Assembly (NCBI RefSeq): GCF_003255815.1
Contig: NC_037674.1
Coordinates: 26,317,925-26,381,924, forward strand
Source: Theropithecus gelada
Lineage: Eukaryota > Chordata > Mammalia > Primates > Cercopithecidae
Length of the DNA: 64,000 bases
Direction: 5' to 3'
In this document: in pieces, positions 32,581 to 44,750 of the stretch
Numbering within the stretch: the stretch's first letter is position 1
How the letters are laid out: each line of letters opens with the position of its first letter
The notes under the pieces: model-generated
What the model saw: only the letters and a program-made list of their open reading frames with translations
The model's database searches: none
Told to the model about the DNA's origin: nothing
Translations under genes and position numbers: made by a program

Positions 32581-34223
32581 AACTATATCTTTATAAAGCT
32601 ATTTTTAAAAAAGGACTGAGAATTCCATAAAATGTTTCATTTGTTGGGGGAATGGCTTCATTATTTTAAAATAATTCTGATGGCATCCTATGATATTTGA
32701 CTCAAATCAATAATGACTTATTCATGACTTTGTTTATATCCTGTTCTCTGTCCAGAGACCTGTTACTGGAGTCTGACACAATTTTGATCTGTAAATGCAT
32801 GTCTCAATAGAGGGTTGGGCCTAACATTGAACCCCAGCGGGCTCCTGCTGAGTTGGCTAATTGGCTGACTCCCTGGGCCCACAGTGTGTAGTTCTCTGGG
32901 AGTCTCGATTTTACTTTTCATTTTTCTGGCTTAAAGCTTTTCCCGTTGAAAGCCATCAACTAAGATCTTCATTCAAAAGTTCTGAAGAGGATCACTGAGG
33001 AGTCATTTTTCAATTTGGAGGCTATTGCTCCATTGAATAATGAATAGGTTTCCCCTCTAAGAGACCTACAGTGCAGGAATGCCCAGAGCTTCTCTTCTAT
33101 GCTGCTTGGAAGAACTATGGAACTGGAAGGATTCTTAGAGACCTTGTGCAACTCTCTGCTTTTGCAGTTGAGGAAACTGAGGCTTGGAGAGGTGAAGCAT
33201 AAGGAAATCCCTGGCTAATGGGCAAGCTAAGATGAATCCTCCTGACCCATAGCTGGCTCCATGTTCTACATCTTCTATTTTCTGTGAAAGCTGGAAAGAC
33301 AGCAAACCCCAAAATATCTATCTCCCTCATCTCCCCCAACCCAAAGCCAACAATCTATTTCTAAAACCAAGTTGTCACTATTTCTGAAACACAAAGTAGG
33401 GGAAGCCCCATCCCATGGCTGAGAGGAAATGTGACCCTCTCACAGGGAAGCCAGCTGCTGGGAGAGGTGGAAAGAGCCCAAGTCCCTCCTCGGGGACCAG
33501 CCCACAAGCTCTTCCTTCACCAGTGACAGAGCCTGAGAAAGCGCTTCTCTCCCTAACATAACCTAATTGCCATTTCCCCACTAGCCTCCGGCACTCACTC
33601 TGTGCCAAGTTCTGGCTCCTGCCCAGCTGCTCCTTGAGCTGGGAGCCAAACCCCAGACTCCCTTGTCTCAGGAACTGGTCCAGAATGGCCTTAGTAGTCA
33701 GCTAAGAAGAGCTCTGTATCAAGGCCTGGGAGGGCTGGCTGCCCAGACTCTGGCTGCCTGGGTGGGCTGCCAGGACCCCTCCTATGGACAGACCTGCCCC
33801 AGCTCAGCAAAGGAAGGACATGTAAGGAAAAGGCAAGGCTACCAGTGGAACTGCAGTGCTGTTTGGGGTAGGTGTGAGTCTTTTCACCAGCCAACCTCTC
33901 ATTTTTCTGGGGCTGGAAGGAATTTGATGCCACCAGTATCTTAGAGCCACATGCCTCATTCTTCAGGAACAACTTCTTGGGATCCCGGAAGCATACAAGG
34001 TCTCCTGACACCTTGGACTTGTGTCTGCATGCCAGCAGATGAGGCTGGAACTAGGACAGAGTGTGAGCACGTGCAGGTGACCTCTTCAAAAACTTCTCCT
34101 CTGTTCCTTTCCTTGGGAGTAACACTGCCTGCTTTGTCCAGTGATGGACTCTCTTGAGCCTTTGAGGTTTAGTATTAGGATTGCCAGCATAGGTTGGTCA
34201 ATTCTTTAATTTGATTTCTATGT
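32581..34223. other. Mostly unique DNA with a MIR-like trace
   Basis: At about 33155-33215 'GCAGTTGAGGAAACTGAGGC' followed by 'TTGGAGAGGTGAAG' resembles the core of a MIR in minus orientation. Nothing else is recognised. Frames up to 106 codons overlap on both strands. Confidence 0.5.
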
Positions 34224-34655
34224 TGATATGGTTTGAATGTGTGTCCCCTCTAAATCTTAAGTTGAAATGTAATCCCTGGTGTTGGAGGCGGGGCCTGGTG
34301 GAACGTGTTTGTGTCAATGGGGATGGATTCTCCATGAATGTCTTGGTGCTGTCCTTGCAGTAGTGAGTGAGTTCTTGCTCTGAATTCATGTGAGATCTGG
34401 TTGTTTAAAAGACAGTTTGTTAAAACAGAGGCATCTCCTCTCTTGCTCCTTTGCTCCCTCTCTTGCCATGTGACATGCCTGCTCCCACTTCACTTTCTGC
34501 CATGAGTAAAAGCTCCCTGAGTGCTCACCAGGATCAGATGTTGGCACCATGCTTCCTGTACAGCCTGCATAACCATGAGACAAAATAAACCTTCTGTCTT
34601 TATAAATTACACAGCCTCAGGTATTTCTTTATGGCAATGCAAGCAGACTAACACA
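34224..34655 (+). mobile_element. Solo MaLR LTR (MST type)
   Basis: Begins 'TGATATGGTTTGAATGTGTG' and ends 'GCAGACTAACACA'. The family body is present ('CTTGCTCCTTTGCTCCCTCT', 'CCATGAGACAAAATAAACC', 'TATAAATTACACAGCCTCAG'). A perfect 5-bp target duplication TATGT lies at 34219-34223 and 34656-34660. No internal retroviral sequence remains, so this is a solo LTR left by recombination. Confidence 0.92.
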
Positions 34656-35561
34656 TATGTGGTAGCCTCTCTTGGCCAGTTTTCAAAGGGCAGGAAGAAC
34701 ATGTGGAAGTTGACCTGCACATAGAATGCAGACCTATGTGTGCTTCAGACACTTGGCTCACCTCTCAACCTTCGAGCCCCCACAAATAAGCCACTGTTTA
34801 GGGGAGGGTGACATTCATTCTCTGCAAGCCTCCACTTTCATATGTTGTAGCAATGTTTCTCTAAATTGAGCACTCACAGACCCTGAAAGTTCCCCTCTGC
34901 AGACCTCTAGGTGATGTCAGACCTTAAACGCATGAAGTTAAATTCTTTTCTTTCACCTGCCGTGCTCAGTCAGCATGAGTGATGTAAACACAAACTCAGA
35001 AACTCAGACTGAAGCCAGATGGCACCACATGGCTATAAGGTCATTCCCAAATGATGTGGAACATACTTACATTGATTTTAATTTTTTTAAAAAGTTGTCA
35101 GAAACAAAAACTTAAAAACTTATTTTGGAACTCATGGACTCCATCTCCCCCGCCCCCTTGCCCTCAGGACTTTCAGAGATTCATAGATGCTATTTTGAGG
35201 AATAGTGTTGTAGAAGATTCTCTCTCCCCTTCCCCTGCCCTTGCCAACAAGCAAGACCTCCCTCTAAAGAAATAGCATGAGCTGGGCCCACCTTCGGCTG
35301 TGGCTCATGTAGCAGGGTCAGATTAAACAAGCAAAATCCATTTGACCATTTAACTCCCAGTTGGGAGGGCCTTGGCAACCTTCTTCTCCAAGGCCATCTG
35401 ATTCATAACTCTATTGTCAACATTCTGGTCCATTGTTGGATAGCTCCTGTTAGTGCAATGTTTTCACAGCTAAAGTTGAATTTTCACTGATTGGTTTCGG
35501 TCTTGACCTCTGGGATCATGTTGAATTAAAAAAAGAGAAAAGTCCTAAAAATATTGGGGCA
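34656..35561. other. No feature recognised
   Basis: About 900 bp of unique-looking intergenic sequence. A CCCCCGCCCCC-like run lies at 35146-35156. Confidence 0.4.
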
Positions 35562-35885
35562 AGGCTGGGCACAGTTGGCTCACTCACATCTGTAATCTCA
35601 GCTCTTTGGGAGGATGAAGTGGGAGGACTGCTTAAGGCTAGGAGTTTGGAGACCACCTTGGGCAACATAGTGAGACCCCTGCCTCTACAAAAAAAAAAAA
35701 AAAAAAAAAAATTAGCCAGGCGTGGTGGTGCACACCTGTAGTCCCAGCTACTCAAGAGGTTTAGGCAGGAGGATTGCTTGAGCCCAGGAGTCTGAGGCTT
35801 CAGTGAGCTGTGATCATGCCACTGCACTCCAACATGGGTGACAGAGGGAGACCTTATCTCTAAAAAGTAAAAAAATTAAAAAAAG
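35562..35885 (+). mobile_element. Old Alu (AluJ-like)
   Basis: Plus-orientation Alu from 'AAGGCTGGGCACAGTTGGC' to an A-rich tail near 35885. A long A tract (about 22 bases) lies at the mid-linker near 35689-35710. Divergence is high. The antisense 103-codon frame is Alu-derived. Confidence 0.93.
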
Positions 35886-35957
35886 ATATTGAGGCAGAGG
35901 GCACATAGGCCTGATTTGAGCTCTTTCCTTTTTTAAAATATAAATACATGCAGTAAG

Positions 35958-35963
35958 TTTATT
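35958..35963 (-). terminator. Candidate distal polyadenylation signal of TNFAIP8L3
   Basis: AATAAA on the minus strand, with a CA-type cleavage candidate about 10-15 bases downstream ('ACTTACTGCATG'). It is immediately upstream of the AluJ at 35562-35885 in transcript direction. Tentative. Confidence 0.35.
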
Positions 35964-38480
35964 GGAGCAGCCAATGAATATGCTGATTTGATTCTAAAAA
36001 ATGTACAGATGGGAGAGGTGAGAGTTTGAAGAAGCACAGATGGAGAAGTCTTTTCATTTTGTCACTGAGAAGACACCTGGAGTTACTGAGGGTGTCAAGA
36101 CCCACAGATGCAAACACAGAGAAGAAGAGTGGTACAGACACATGGCAGGTGGCAGCTGGCAGGGAATGTGTTTCTGCAGGGCTCAGATACATGAGGAAGG
36201 ACACGTAGAAAAGGGCTTGGTGAGGATTTCAGCACAAGTGTCCTCCTGTGGGGACAGAGCTGAGTGTTCAGGGATGGTTGAAGACCCAGTGATGTTTCCA
36301 GATGACTGATGCAAACTGCTCCCGCCACTCCTCAGCCTTAAAGAATGTCACTCCCTTACTTGGTTTGCTGAATCAGGCATTGCTGTCTGAAGTCTGTGTA
36401 GGGCTAGATCAATTGAGCCATCTTGTACCATTGCTTATTTTGAAATTACTTTCCCATCATTTTGCAAAACGATGTTTGTTATTGGGGACCTAAAAATGCA
36501 GCTATTCTAACTCTACTTTTGTGGGTTCTCATATTGAGAATTTTGTACAGAGCTCTGAGCACAAATGCACATCTAGAGTCCTGCTTTCCAAAGCATCTGC
36601 TGGCCTCTGTCACATTTTTTTCAGCCAAAACAGCCTTGCAGGGCCACCAGGTGATGTGGTTAAGAGTCCTCAGCATAAACCAATAGGACTGTATAATGAG
36701 ATGCTAGCTTTGGTCACTAGGTTGTTATGTAAAATATTTGAAATTTGTAGGCCTTTCAGCTGCTTGATGAAACTCAAGAATCACTTGATTTAGATGACAA
36801 TTGTATGTTTGAAATGTGCACATGGGATTGGTTTTGGCTTTGTATTTTTAGAAGAGTTCTTGTGCCCAGGTAGCCCAGCTCCCCACTGGTTGCTGCTGCT
36901 AAGTCTGGAGGTCTTGGATAGAGAGCCTCCTGGCTCCCTCAGCAGGGAGCCTAAGGTAATAGAAAATGTTTTGCTCCATACTCTGCCATTGCACTTGGTG
37001 AGATCCACTGGTGGAAGTGCTGATCCTTCCTTGACCAGAGCAGAAAGGACCCAGTTTCCTTAGAGACTTGTGGGCTGTCAGAACCCAACTCAGCCTTCCT
37101 CCTACATCGTTGTTGTGCTGTGGCCTGCAGAGCCAGGAGAGAACCCACCACCTTCTTTAGCTGGGGATCCTGCCTTCTTCCCCACTGTATCTCACACGGA
37201 CAGAAGACAGGTTCACTCATTCCTCTTGGTTCTGAGTTGGTCCACTTAATGAACAATGAACCTACTTCTAGAACCATCTCTTGAACAAGAAAACAGTCTT
37301 TGGTCAGATAAATATATCAAGGCAAACCTTGAAGACTGCATGAGAAAATCCAGCACTGCTGGACTGGTGCCTTGCAGGCAGGTGGGAAGGAAGGGGAGCC
37401 AACTGCTTGTAGTTCCCACCAGAAGTGCCAAATGAGCAGCCATCTCCTCAGCCCAGGTGTGCACAGGGCATCATTGTTCAGCCCTTGAGTTTGAGTATAG
37501 GGCGAGGCCATGTTTGTCCAATATGGAGAATAGGGGTTGGCCTTACTCCTCCATATTCCATACTGAATAGCCTTCCTATGAACTAATTCTGGCTGCTGTG
37601 GCTGAAGAACGTAACTAGATGGTTTGCTCTGATATTGACATGACAGCCAGCTGAGGCTGAATGGCCAGTGAAGCTCAGTGGACATTGTTTCACATCTCCC
37701 CACAAACCAGCAAGAGCACAAAACCTCTTGATGCTCCTGCTGGAGATAGACCATGGGGTGTGATGAACCATATGGCTGCACTAGTATGGTATTTTTGCAT
37801 TATCATTAGAAGAGAAGCACAGGAGGATGGGAGGAAAGGCAAGAGGAGCAAGTCTCTTAATATGGCACAGTGTTGAAAGGAAGTACATTGTTCTGGTGTT
37901 GGTTAAGACTATGATGAAAAGACGTCAGAAGCTGCACTGTGAAAGCAAGGCTGTGACATTTGGAGAAGGTGGTTTGTGTCTGTGGGCTAGCTCCCCATTG
38001 ACCATCTCACAGATCCACCCACTTATGCTCCCCTGAATCTACTTCCCCTTAGGGTTTGAGGGCAGAACTCTTGCTCTTCATTTTCTTCTTCCTTTCAATC
38101 CTGTTATTCTTAACACTGTATTTAACTCCAAGGAATTTTATTTTGAATCACAACTCTAAGATCTGTTGTTTGGAGGGTAGTTTCAATTTATTAATGAACC
38201 AGAGAAAACAGCACAAAATGACTGTGAAAGACCAAGAAAGATGGGTAGGGGTTCATTCTGCCTGATTCTCCTGCGCATATGGAATAAAGCCTCCCTGAGC
38301 TCCATGCCCCTTAGATAAGGGAAGGCTGGTCCTGCAGAGGGAGCACAGTGTTTTTCTGTTTCTGTGTTGTGGATGGAAAACTCTCTCTCCCCACCCCCAA
38401 TGGAAAGTTTCCCTCTGCAGGATCATAAACCTGAACATCTAAGACCTCAAAAAACACCTCTTTTTATTATTATTATCATT

Positions 38481-38771
38481 TTTTTTTAGAGACAAGAGTC
38501 TTGCTCTGTTGCCCAGGCTGGAGTGCAGTGGCATGGTCTCAGCTCACTGCAGCCTCCATCTCCCAGGTTCAAACAATTCTCCTGCCTCAGCCTCCTGAGT
38601 AGCTGGGATTACAGACATGCGCCACCACGCCTGGCTACTTTTTGTACTTTTAGTAGAGATAGGGTTTCATCATGTTGGCCAGGCTGGTCTTGAACTCCTG
38701 ACCTCAGGCAATCTGCCCACCTCAGCCTCCCAAACTGCTGGGATTACAGGTGTGGGCCATCACGCCTGGCC
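38481..38771 (-). mobile_element. Alu (AluS-like) in the presumed 3' UTR
   Basis: Minus-orientation Alu preceded by a (TTA)n-rich tail ('TTTTTATTATTATTATC'), ending 'GCCATCACGCCTGGCC'. It is antisense on the plus strand, so in the minus-strand transcript it lies in sense orientation. Confidence 0.94.
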
Positions 38772-38989
38772 AAAAAGAAGACTCTTGAAACACAGTTTTC
38801 CAATTGGCAGCTATACTTTTTCACACCTTTGGATTTGACTTTGTCTGAAGCAGTACATTTAGAGACAGATTGCAAACCCAGTCCATTAGATTCTATTGTT
38901 CTTTTCTCCTATGCTGCTTAATAGTCTACATCCAGGTTTATCCCCTCATGCTCAGAAGACAAAATATTAAGACCTTAAATTAGAGATTC

Positions 38990-39135
38990 CAAAAGCATGA
39001 ACATCATCTCATCTGGTCCTCACAACAACCCTGTGAGGCAGGCAGGTATCATGGTTCCAGAATGCAGAGGACACAATCCTAACTGGTTAAGCTGGAAACC
39101 AAATCCATGTCCTCTGTCTCCTGGTCTAGTGCTCC
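38990..39135 (-). mobile_element. MIR-like SINE fragment
   Basis: 'TCATCTGGTCCTCACAACAA' and 'CCCTGTGAGGCAGGCAGGTA', then 'GCAGAGGACAC...AACTGG', follow the antisense MIR pattern. Diverged and short. Confidence 0.6.
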
Positions 39136-39434
39136 TCCCACTCCATGAGATGAACTGCACTCACTGTAATGAACAGAACACCTTTTCTGCTTGGAATAGA
39201 TGAAATGTCCTTTGGGCTTGCACACATGTGATTTTAAGTAGAAACCTTGCTGGAGAGCGCAGAAGAAAAACACACCTGAGCTCAGTTCAGCATTAGAATC
39301 AGCATCGGAGGGATGAACAGGACAGAACATGGACATCTTTGACAAGGGTTTCTGCTTATGTTCTTGATTCTCACCCAGATCATGGTTGAGTGCTGTAACT
39401 TTAAAGCAGCAAAGTCCAGGAGTGGGGAAGGCAT

Positions 39435-39997
39435 TTAAAGGACTTTCTCATCTAGCAACTTATTGATTCCTTCACAAATCCTCTTGAGGTTGGGTCTACA
39501 GTCTCCATCCAGACTATAAAGGGTAGAGAGGAACTCCACATTGGCAAAGTGGTTAAAGACGTGGTTGATGCGCCCATGGGTCCTGGGCGTCAGGTGCCGC
39601 TGCACCAGTTCATGTACCAGGTCCTTGCACTCATGCAGGAGATTGGAGAGCACATTCCTATCGAAGGTGTATTCCACCTCATAGAAGCTGACGATGGTCA
39701 TGGCGGTCTGGTTCAGCTTCTTCCGGAACTTCTCCACAATAACAAGCTCCTCTTGGCTAAACTGGTTGTTTCGGTAGAGGATCCCGATTTTGATCGCCAC
39801 CTTGATTAAGTCTTTCATGATCTTGTGGGCTTCCTTCTTGTTGTGAGTGTGCTCTTTGGTGACTTTGTAGAGCTCATCAAAGATTTCACTGCTGGTGTCA
39901 TCAATCAACATGTTGGCCACAGTTTTGCTGGCTATTTTGCTCAGAATCTTCTTCTGGGCTTGAAGAGCAAGACTCTTTGAACTAAAAACATCAGGAC
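39435..39997 (-). CDS. TNFAIP8L3: TNFAIP8-like protein 3 (TIPE3), terminal coding exon
   Basis: This exon encodes about 187 residues, from a split Gly codon through 'PDVFSSKSLALQAQKKILSK' to the C-terminal 'INKLLDEKVL' and stop (39435-39437). It makes up nearly the whole TNFAIP8-homology domain, a helical fold with a lipid-sized hydrophobic cavity. Family marks visible are 'LIDDTSSEIFDELYKVTKE', 'KKEAHKIMKDLIKVAIKIGI', 'LYRNNQF', 'YTFDRNVLS' and 'RHLTPRTHGRI'. They match TIPE3 rather than TNFAIP8 or TIPE2. TIPE3 is known to bind and move phosphoinositides and to promote PI3K-AKT and ERK signalling at the plasma membrane. The frame continues upstream to 40070, but I place the exon start at 39997 because of the AG acceptor (minus strand, 39998-39999). 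The short N-terminal exon must lie outside the window. There are no frameshifts or internal stops. An Asn occurs at codon 39540-39542 where relatives have Asp. Confidence 0.95.
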
Positions 39998-40030
39998 CTA
40001 TGGTAAAAAAACATATAAAAGTTTTAGAAT
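39998..40030 (-). promoter_or_regulatory. Splice acceptor of the TNFAIP8L3 terminal exon
   Basis: On the minus strand the sequence reads a T-rich tract 'TATGTTTTTTTACCATAG' followed by GTCCTGATG. AG at 39999-39998 gives phase 1: the previous exon supplies the first G of a Gly codon (G|GT). This matches the known join before PDVFSSK in TIPE3. Confidence 0.85.
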
Positions 40031-42398
40031 TATAAGAACTGTCTATTACTTTTCCACAAGTAAAACACACTAACTTGAACTTATGCTCTCAGAGCAAAAA
40101 CTCATGTCTTTATATCCCCTAACTCCCTAACTAAACCCCACCCCAGCCTGGTTCCCCCACTTTCCTCTCCATGTGACATGCTTGTTTACCCTTTCAAATC
40201 CTCTAAACTGTGCTTATGCTCCTTCCTCTGCTGGAGGTCATCTCCTCTTATCCAGGCCAAATCTTACATTTTTAGACCTACTTCATTCATAAAGCCTTCC
40301 TGATTCTATTAGCTCACAGAGAACATTCTACCACTGCTCTCACACTGGAAACCATTCAGCTTCGCAAACTATACAGCAGCAAATTATTGCTTAATTGCAA
40401 GAATGCAGCTCCATTGTCAACCCCATTCCCAGGGCAGACATGGATAGTTGATCATGACAGTCATTTTTGACTGAGTCTCAGAACCCACATATCATTGGGC
40501 CTAAGAGGTATTCTTTTGCTTTTGAAATATTGAAAATTGGATGGGTCTTTCAGTTACTGTTGCCAGGTAGCTGTTGTGCTGTGGTTGTTATTACCTGTGT
40601 GCACATCAATTTACACAAAAGTTGTCAGAGATTTGGGAGAAAGTCAAGAGAAATTTTTGTAAGAAATGTTGCCTCCTGAATACACTTGATGGCATAGAGA
40701 GTTGTACTGTGAGAACACACACATCAATAACTCCAAATCAAAGATGCTACAGATGAGTAGTACTCCGAAGGTGAAGCAGCTTAGGAAAACCAGACCCAAT
40801 TTATTTTGCTGTTATTTTCCACTTTATGAATGAATGAGAACAATATATGTTTAAAAAATCCACAATATTATATGCAAATAAGTCTAAAAATCCTCTTTCA
40901 ATAAGTATAAATAAAAATTCTAAATAATAAGAAAGCAATGGTTCATAATTTATAGCGTATTTTTTTTCTTAAGAATGCATAAAATGGCATCTTACAATTG
41001 ATGGTGTTTTGATTTGATGAAATACTCTACAAGGCCACCAATTAGCTGGAGCTGACATCTGAAATGAAACCCACTAGCCATTCTCACTCTACAGTATGTA
41101 TGCATATTGTTCTTATCTTCCCAAGGAGATTCAAATTGTCCAAGGACAGAGGCAATGTCTCCCACAGCACCTAGCTCAGTTCTGGGAATAGGGAATGGTG
41201 CTGTTGAGTAAAATACCAGAGAAATGCAGAAGAATAAGAAAGTAGTAAAATACAGTGTTCTACTAAGTATTTTAGTAGAACTAAGAAAAACCAATATTCC
41301 CTTTGAGAATTGAGGGTCCTTGAGAATCTCAAGAGCTTTTGTCCAGTGCTTTGTGTTCACACAGGAGTGACAGGATACGCAGAGCAGACAGAGCAATGGC
41401 CACCTGGCTTCTGTTGTCCTTGTCTGGTCCCTGCCTCTCTGCTCCTGGGTCAGCAGAACTAAAGCAGCGAGCACCAGGGGCCTTCCACAGCCCCAGCAAG
41501 CTTCTCTTCCAAAGTCTGAGACCACAGAATCTTTAAGCAACTTCACACCCAAGTGACCCTGACATGGCCAGGCTTTTCCCTTCTGCCTCAGTGCTAAGAG
41601 GAATAAACACTCATTGTGCAGAACATAAAAGGAATGAACAATCTCTCCTGACTCTTCTTTACTATGAGAAAGCTCCGACTTCCTGACTGATGCTATTCCA
41701 GAGTTTGAGGCAAATGATATTCCTGCCCAGTCTCATCATCTACCATGATCACTAGAGCTTTGTGTGAATAGCTTTTGTTCTCTGCAAAATCAAAGTTGCT
41801 CTCCAAAGGCAAATATTTACTAGCACTAAGCATATTCAGAAGATTGCACTGTATGCTTTGAAGTCAATTCCACAGATGAAGCTTAAAGACTTTTGAGTAA
41901 TCGCCCTGTCACTGAAATAAGTATATGCCTCCTCAGGTAACTATTCTAATAGGAATAGTGGAATGTAGACGGATCCATTCTAGAATATAAAAATATGAGT
42001 CATGGCTTTGTAGTCACAGCTTCTAAAAACTGCCCAAGAATAAGGTCTTAGACTCTCTGGAATTGCAGCCAACATGCATTTACACAGAAGCAGCAGGTCA
42101 ACTACATATGCGTCCAGTGGCAGGTTAGTGCCTGGTGACAGGGACTCGTGTCTAAGCCCGACTTTACCGCCAGTGCTTGGCACACTGGCAACACACAGGC
42201 GTCAGCTGAGTGAAGGGAGTGCTGGCTCTGTGCCACGTGCTGTTTAACCCTTTGGGCTGGGTTAAGTGGGCATTTTCCCTAGGCTTTCCTGCTGGCCTGA
42301 TTCCATACCCTGCTGTTTGTACTGCCAGCATTTTCTGCTCTGGACCAGTTGTCAGAGCTCACATATCCCCATAAGATTTATTTTAAAAATAATTAATT
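40031..42398 (-). other. TNFAIP8L3 intron 1 (3' part)
   Basis: No exon is recognised. A 3'-end L2-like remnant, 'CCCACAGCACCTAGCTCAG', lies at about 41150-41200 in plus orientation. The 186-codon minus frame at 40992-41552 passes through it and is considered chance. The rest is unique intronic DNA. Confidence 0.6.
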
Positions 42399-42697
42399 GG
42401 CTGGGTGCTGTGGCTCATGCTTGTAATCCCAGCATTTTGGGAGGCTGAGGCAGGTGGATCAGTTGAGGTCAGGAGTTTGAGACCACCCTGGCCAACATGG
42501 CTAAACCCCATCTCTACTAAAAATACAAAAATTAGCCAGGCATGATGGCGTGCACCTGTAGTCCCAGCTACTTGGGAGGCTGAAACACGAGAATTGTTTG
42601 AACCCGGGAGGCAGAGGTTGCAGTGAGCTGAGATTGCGCCACTGTACTCCGGCCTGATCAACAGAGCAACACTGTCTCAAAATAATAATAATAATAA
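42399..42697 (+). mobile_element. Alu
   Basis: From 'GGCTGGGTGCTGTGGCTCATG' to a tail that has become (AAT)n. AATAATTAATT occurs on both sides, a target duplication that merges with the microsatellite tail. Confidence 0.95.
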
Positions 42698-42718
42698 TTA
42701 ATTCAATTTATCGACATT

Positions 42719-42855
42719 TATTTTATTTTGTTCTTTGAGATGGGGGCCTCGCTATGGCAGCCTCAAAGCTGGCCTTGAACTCCAGGGCTCAAGCAATCCT
42801 CCTGTCTCAGCTTCCCAAGTAGCTGGGACTATAGGAATATGCACTGTGCCTGGCC
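42719..42855 (-). mobile_element. Partial old Alu (left-arm/FLAM type)
   Basis: 'TTCTTTGAGATGGGGGCCTC' to 'GCACTGTGCCTGGCC', about 135 bp, equals one Alu arm in minus orientation. Strongly diverged. Confidence 0.8.
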
Positions 42856-43550
42856 CCTACAAGAATTTTTAAAAACTGTGTACCTCCTTGAATATTTTAA
42901 AACTTGTCAGCAAGCATTTTTCATGTTAAGATTAAATAGGAAAGATATAATTTCTAGGTAAGGTAAATAGTGACATTTTCAAATTAACCTGTTAAATCAT
43001 TATTTTAAATGTGTCCAATGTAACATAAGTACCGTTGTTATATAATACCCATTATTGTACACTTTAAAAATGACATGAACAAGGTCTTCTTTAAAAATTG
43101 GAAATGTTACATTTTTTTCTCCTTGAAATTGTATCTCTATTCTACTTCACCCACAGCACTTTAACTTCATGTATGTGCTTATGCTTGAAAATATTTATCA
43201 ATCCATCATAATTCTCTACAACCAAAGGATGCATATGAATTTAAATTTAAATTAAAAGAAGATAGATTCCAGGAACCATAAATCTCTAAGCAAAAATTAA
43301 AAATTTCCTTTGGAGCGAGTTATCATTGTAATTATTTTAGGTATAATATAAAATATCAAACTTTGATAACTACTTACCAAACATAAGAAATGAAGTTTTA
43401 TTGGAAATGCACCTCTAAATAAGATGGGCAGGGGTGAGTTATGGTGCCTTACCAAAAGAGTCATTGGCAATGCGAATTTCACATCAACTCTTTGTTTGCC
43501 AGGAGGTTTTGTACCTCCAGGGCAAAATGTCCAATTAAGATTTTTTTCTT
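42856..43550. other. Intronic DNA, no feature recognised
   Basis: About 700 bp of AT-rich sequence with no gene, RNA or confident repeat. Confidence 0.4.
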
Positions 43551-43850
43551 GGCCACCACACCCTGTAATCCCAGCACTTTGGGAGGCTGAGCTGGGCAGA
43601 TCGCTTGAGCCTAGGAGTTTGAGACCATCCTGGGCAACATGGCAAAACCCTGTCTCTAGAAAAAATACAAAAATTAGCTGGATGAGGTGCCATGCACCTG
43701 TAGTCTCAGCTACTTGAGAGGCTGAGGTGGCAGGATGGCTTGAGCCCAGGAGGTTGAGACTGCAGTGAGCTGTGATCATGCCACTGTACTCCAGCCTGTG
43801 TGACAGCGAGACCCTATCTCAATAAAAATAAAATAAAATAAAATAAAATA
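43551..43850 (+). mobile_element. Old Alu (AluJ-like) with (AAAAT)n tail
   Basis: Plus-orientation Alu whose first ~15 bp are missing or altered ('GGCCACCACACCCTGTAATCC'). The tail at 43822-43850 has become an AAAAT microsatellite. The antisense 160-codon frame over it is Alu-derived. Confidence 0.92.
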
Positions 43851-43946
43851 CAATGAAAAATTAGCCACGCATACACCTGTAGTCTCAGCTACTCAGGAGG
43901 CTAAGATAGGAGAATTGCTTGAGCCCAGGAGGTCGAGGCTACAACA
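43851..43946 (+). mobile_element. Alu fragment (right part of left arm onward)
   Basis: 'AAAAATTAGCCACGCATACAC' to 'GGAGGTCGAGGCTACAACAG' is a ~95-bp Alu piece directly after the previous Alu. It could be a local duplication or a second truncated insertion into the tail. Confidence 0.75.
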
Positions 43947-44322
43947 GTGGAAGAAAGGGAGATCCACCATGCCTTGACCTTAGGTTTCTTCTTAGGCAGC
44001 TGAGTTTGTATATTAGTATGTACAAAGAATATGTATTGAAGTTGCCAAGAGGAATTTGGATCTATAACTGAGTTCCCTCAAAACTCTGTATATGTAGTGG
44101 AATGTCTTTGGATTCTTGCAGTCTGCCCATCTACCATTCTGAATCCTACTCTTCTGCAAGAGCAGCAGCCTTCCATGAAATGTTAAGAAGTGTTCCTTGG
44201 GAAGAAAAGAAGAATTTCTTGATTACATAAATTTAAAAAACACTGATAAAGCATTCTGTGAGATTTTAAAAATATTTCTTTAATACATTAAGGTGTTCTA
44301 TCAACTCCCAGAGAGAAGTTGG
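43947..44322. other. Intronic DNA, no feature recognised
   Basis: Unique-looking sequence between the Alu fragment and the following LTR. Confidence 0.4.
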
Positions 44323-44750
44323 TGTGGTAGGCAGAATAATGACCCCCAGAGATATCCACATCCTCATCCCTGGATATGCTGCCTTACATGGCAAAAGGGA
44401 ATTTGCAGACATAATTAAGTTGAGAGTGAAAGAGGGAAGTGGGAGAGCGAGTTAGAGAAAGAGATGCAATGATGAAAACAGAGGTTGGGGTGACATGGTG
44501 GCTGGCTCTGAAGATGGATGGAGAGTCAGAACCAAGGAATGTGTCCTGTAGAAGCTGGAAATGGCCAGGGAGGGGACTGTCCCCTGGAGCCTCCAGAAAA
44601 AAAAAAACAAAATGGAGCCCCTGCCACACCTGGATTTTAGCTCTGTAAAATCCATTTTGGACTTCTGATCTCCAGAAATATAAAATTATAAATTGGTGTC
44701 TTAAGCCACTAAATTTGTGGTAATTTGTTACAGCAGCAATAGGAAATGTA
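44323..44750 (+). mobile_element. MaLR LTR (MLT1-like)
   Basis: Begins 'TGTGGTAGGCAGAATAATGA', then 'CCTTACATGGCAAAAGGGA', 'CTGGAGCCTCCAG', 'CCATTTTGGACTTCTGATC' and ends 'GGTAATTTGTTACAGCAGC', the well-known MLT1-type tail. An A-run at 44600 is a local expansion. An internal portion is shortened relative to a full LTR. Confidence 0.8.

Larger units (their letters stand above)
35941..39434 (-). other. TNFAIP8L3: Probable 3' UTR of TNFAIP8L3
   Basis: Directly downstream of the stop codon on the minus strand, the sequence to about 35950 contains few repeats: one Alu at 38481-38771 and one MIR. It has no intron signal that I can support. A minus-strand AATAAA hexamer lies at 35958-35963, in the context CCAATAAACTTACTGCA. 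Other hexamers near 38137 and 38186 could end shorter transcripts. The extent is inferred, not proven. Confidence 0.4.

Noticed and set aside
37317..37781. 154-codon minus frame downstream of the stop
   Set aside because: It lies in the presumed 3' UTR of TNFAIP8L3 and shows no domain; long frames of this size are expected by chance.
39998..40070. Upstream extension of the TNFAIP8L3 frame to a Met at 40070
   Set aside because: The extra 24 codons lie beyond a good splice acceptor and are T-rich intron; they do not match the family N-terminus.
40992..41552. 186-codon minus frame in intron 1
   Set aside because: Part of it crosses an L2-like remnant. No domain, no consistent codon pattern and no splice or promoter support.
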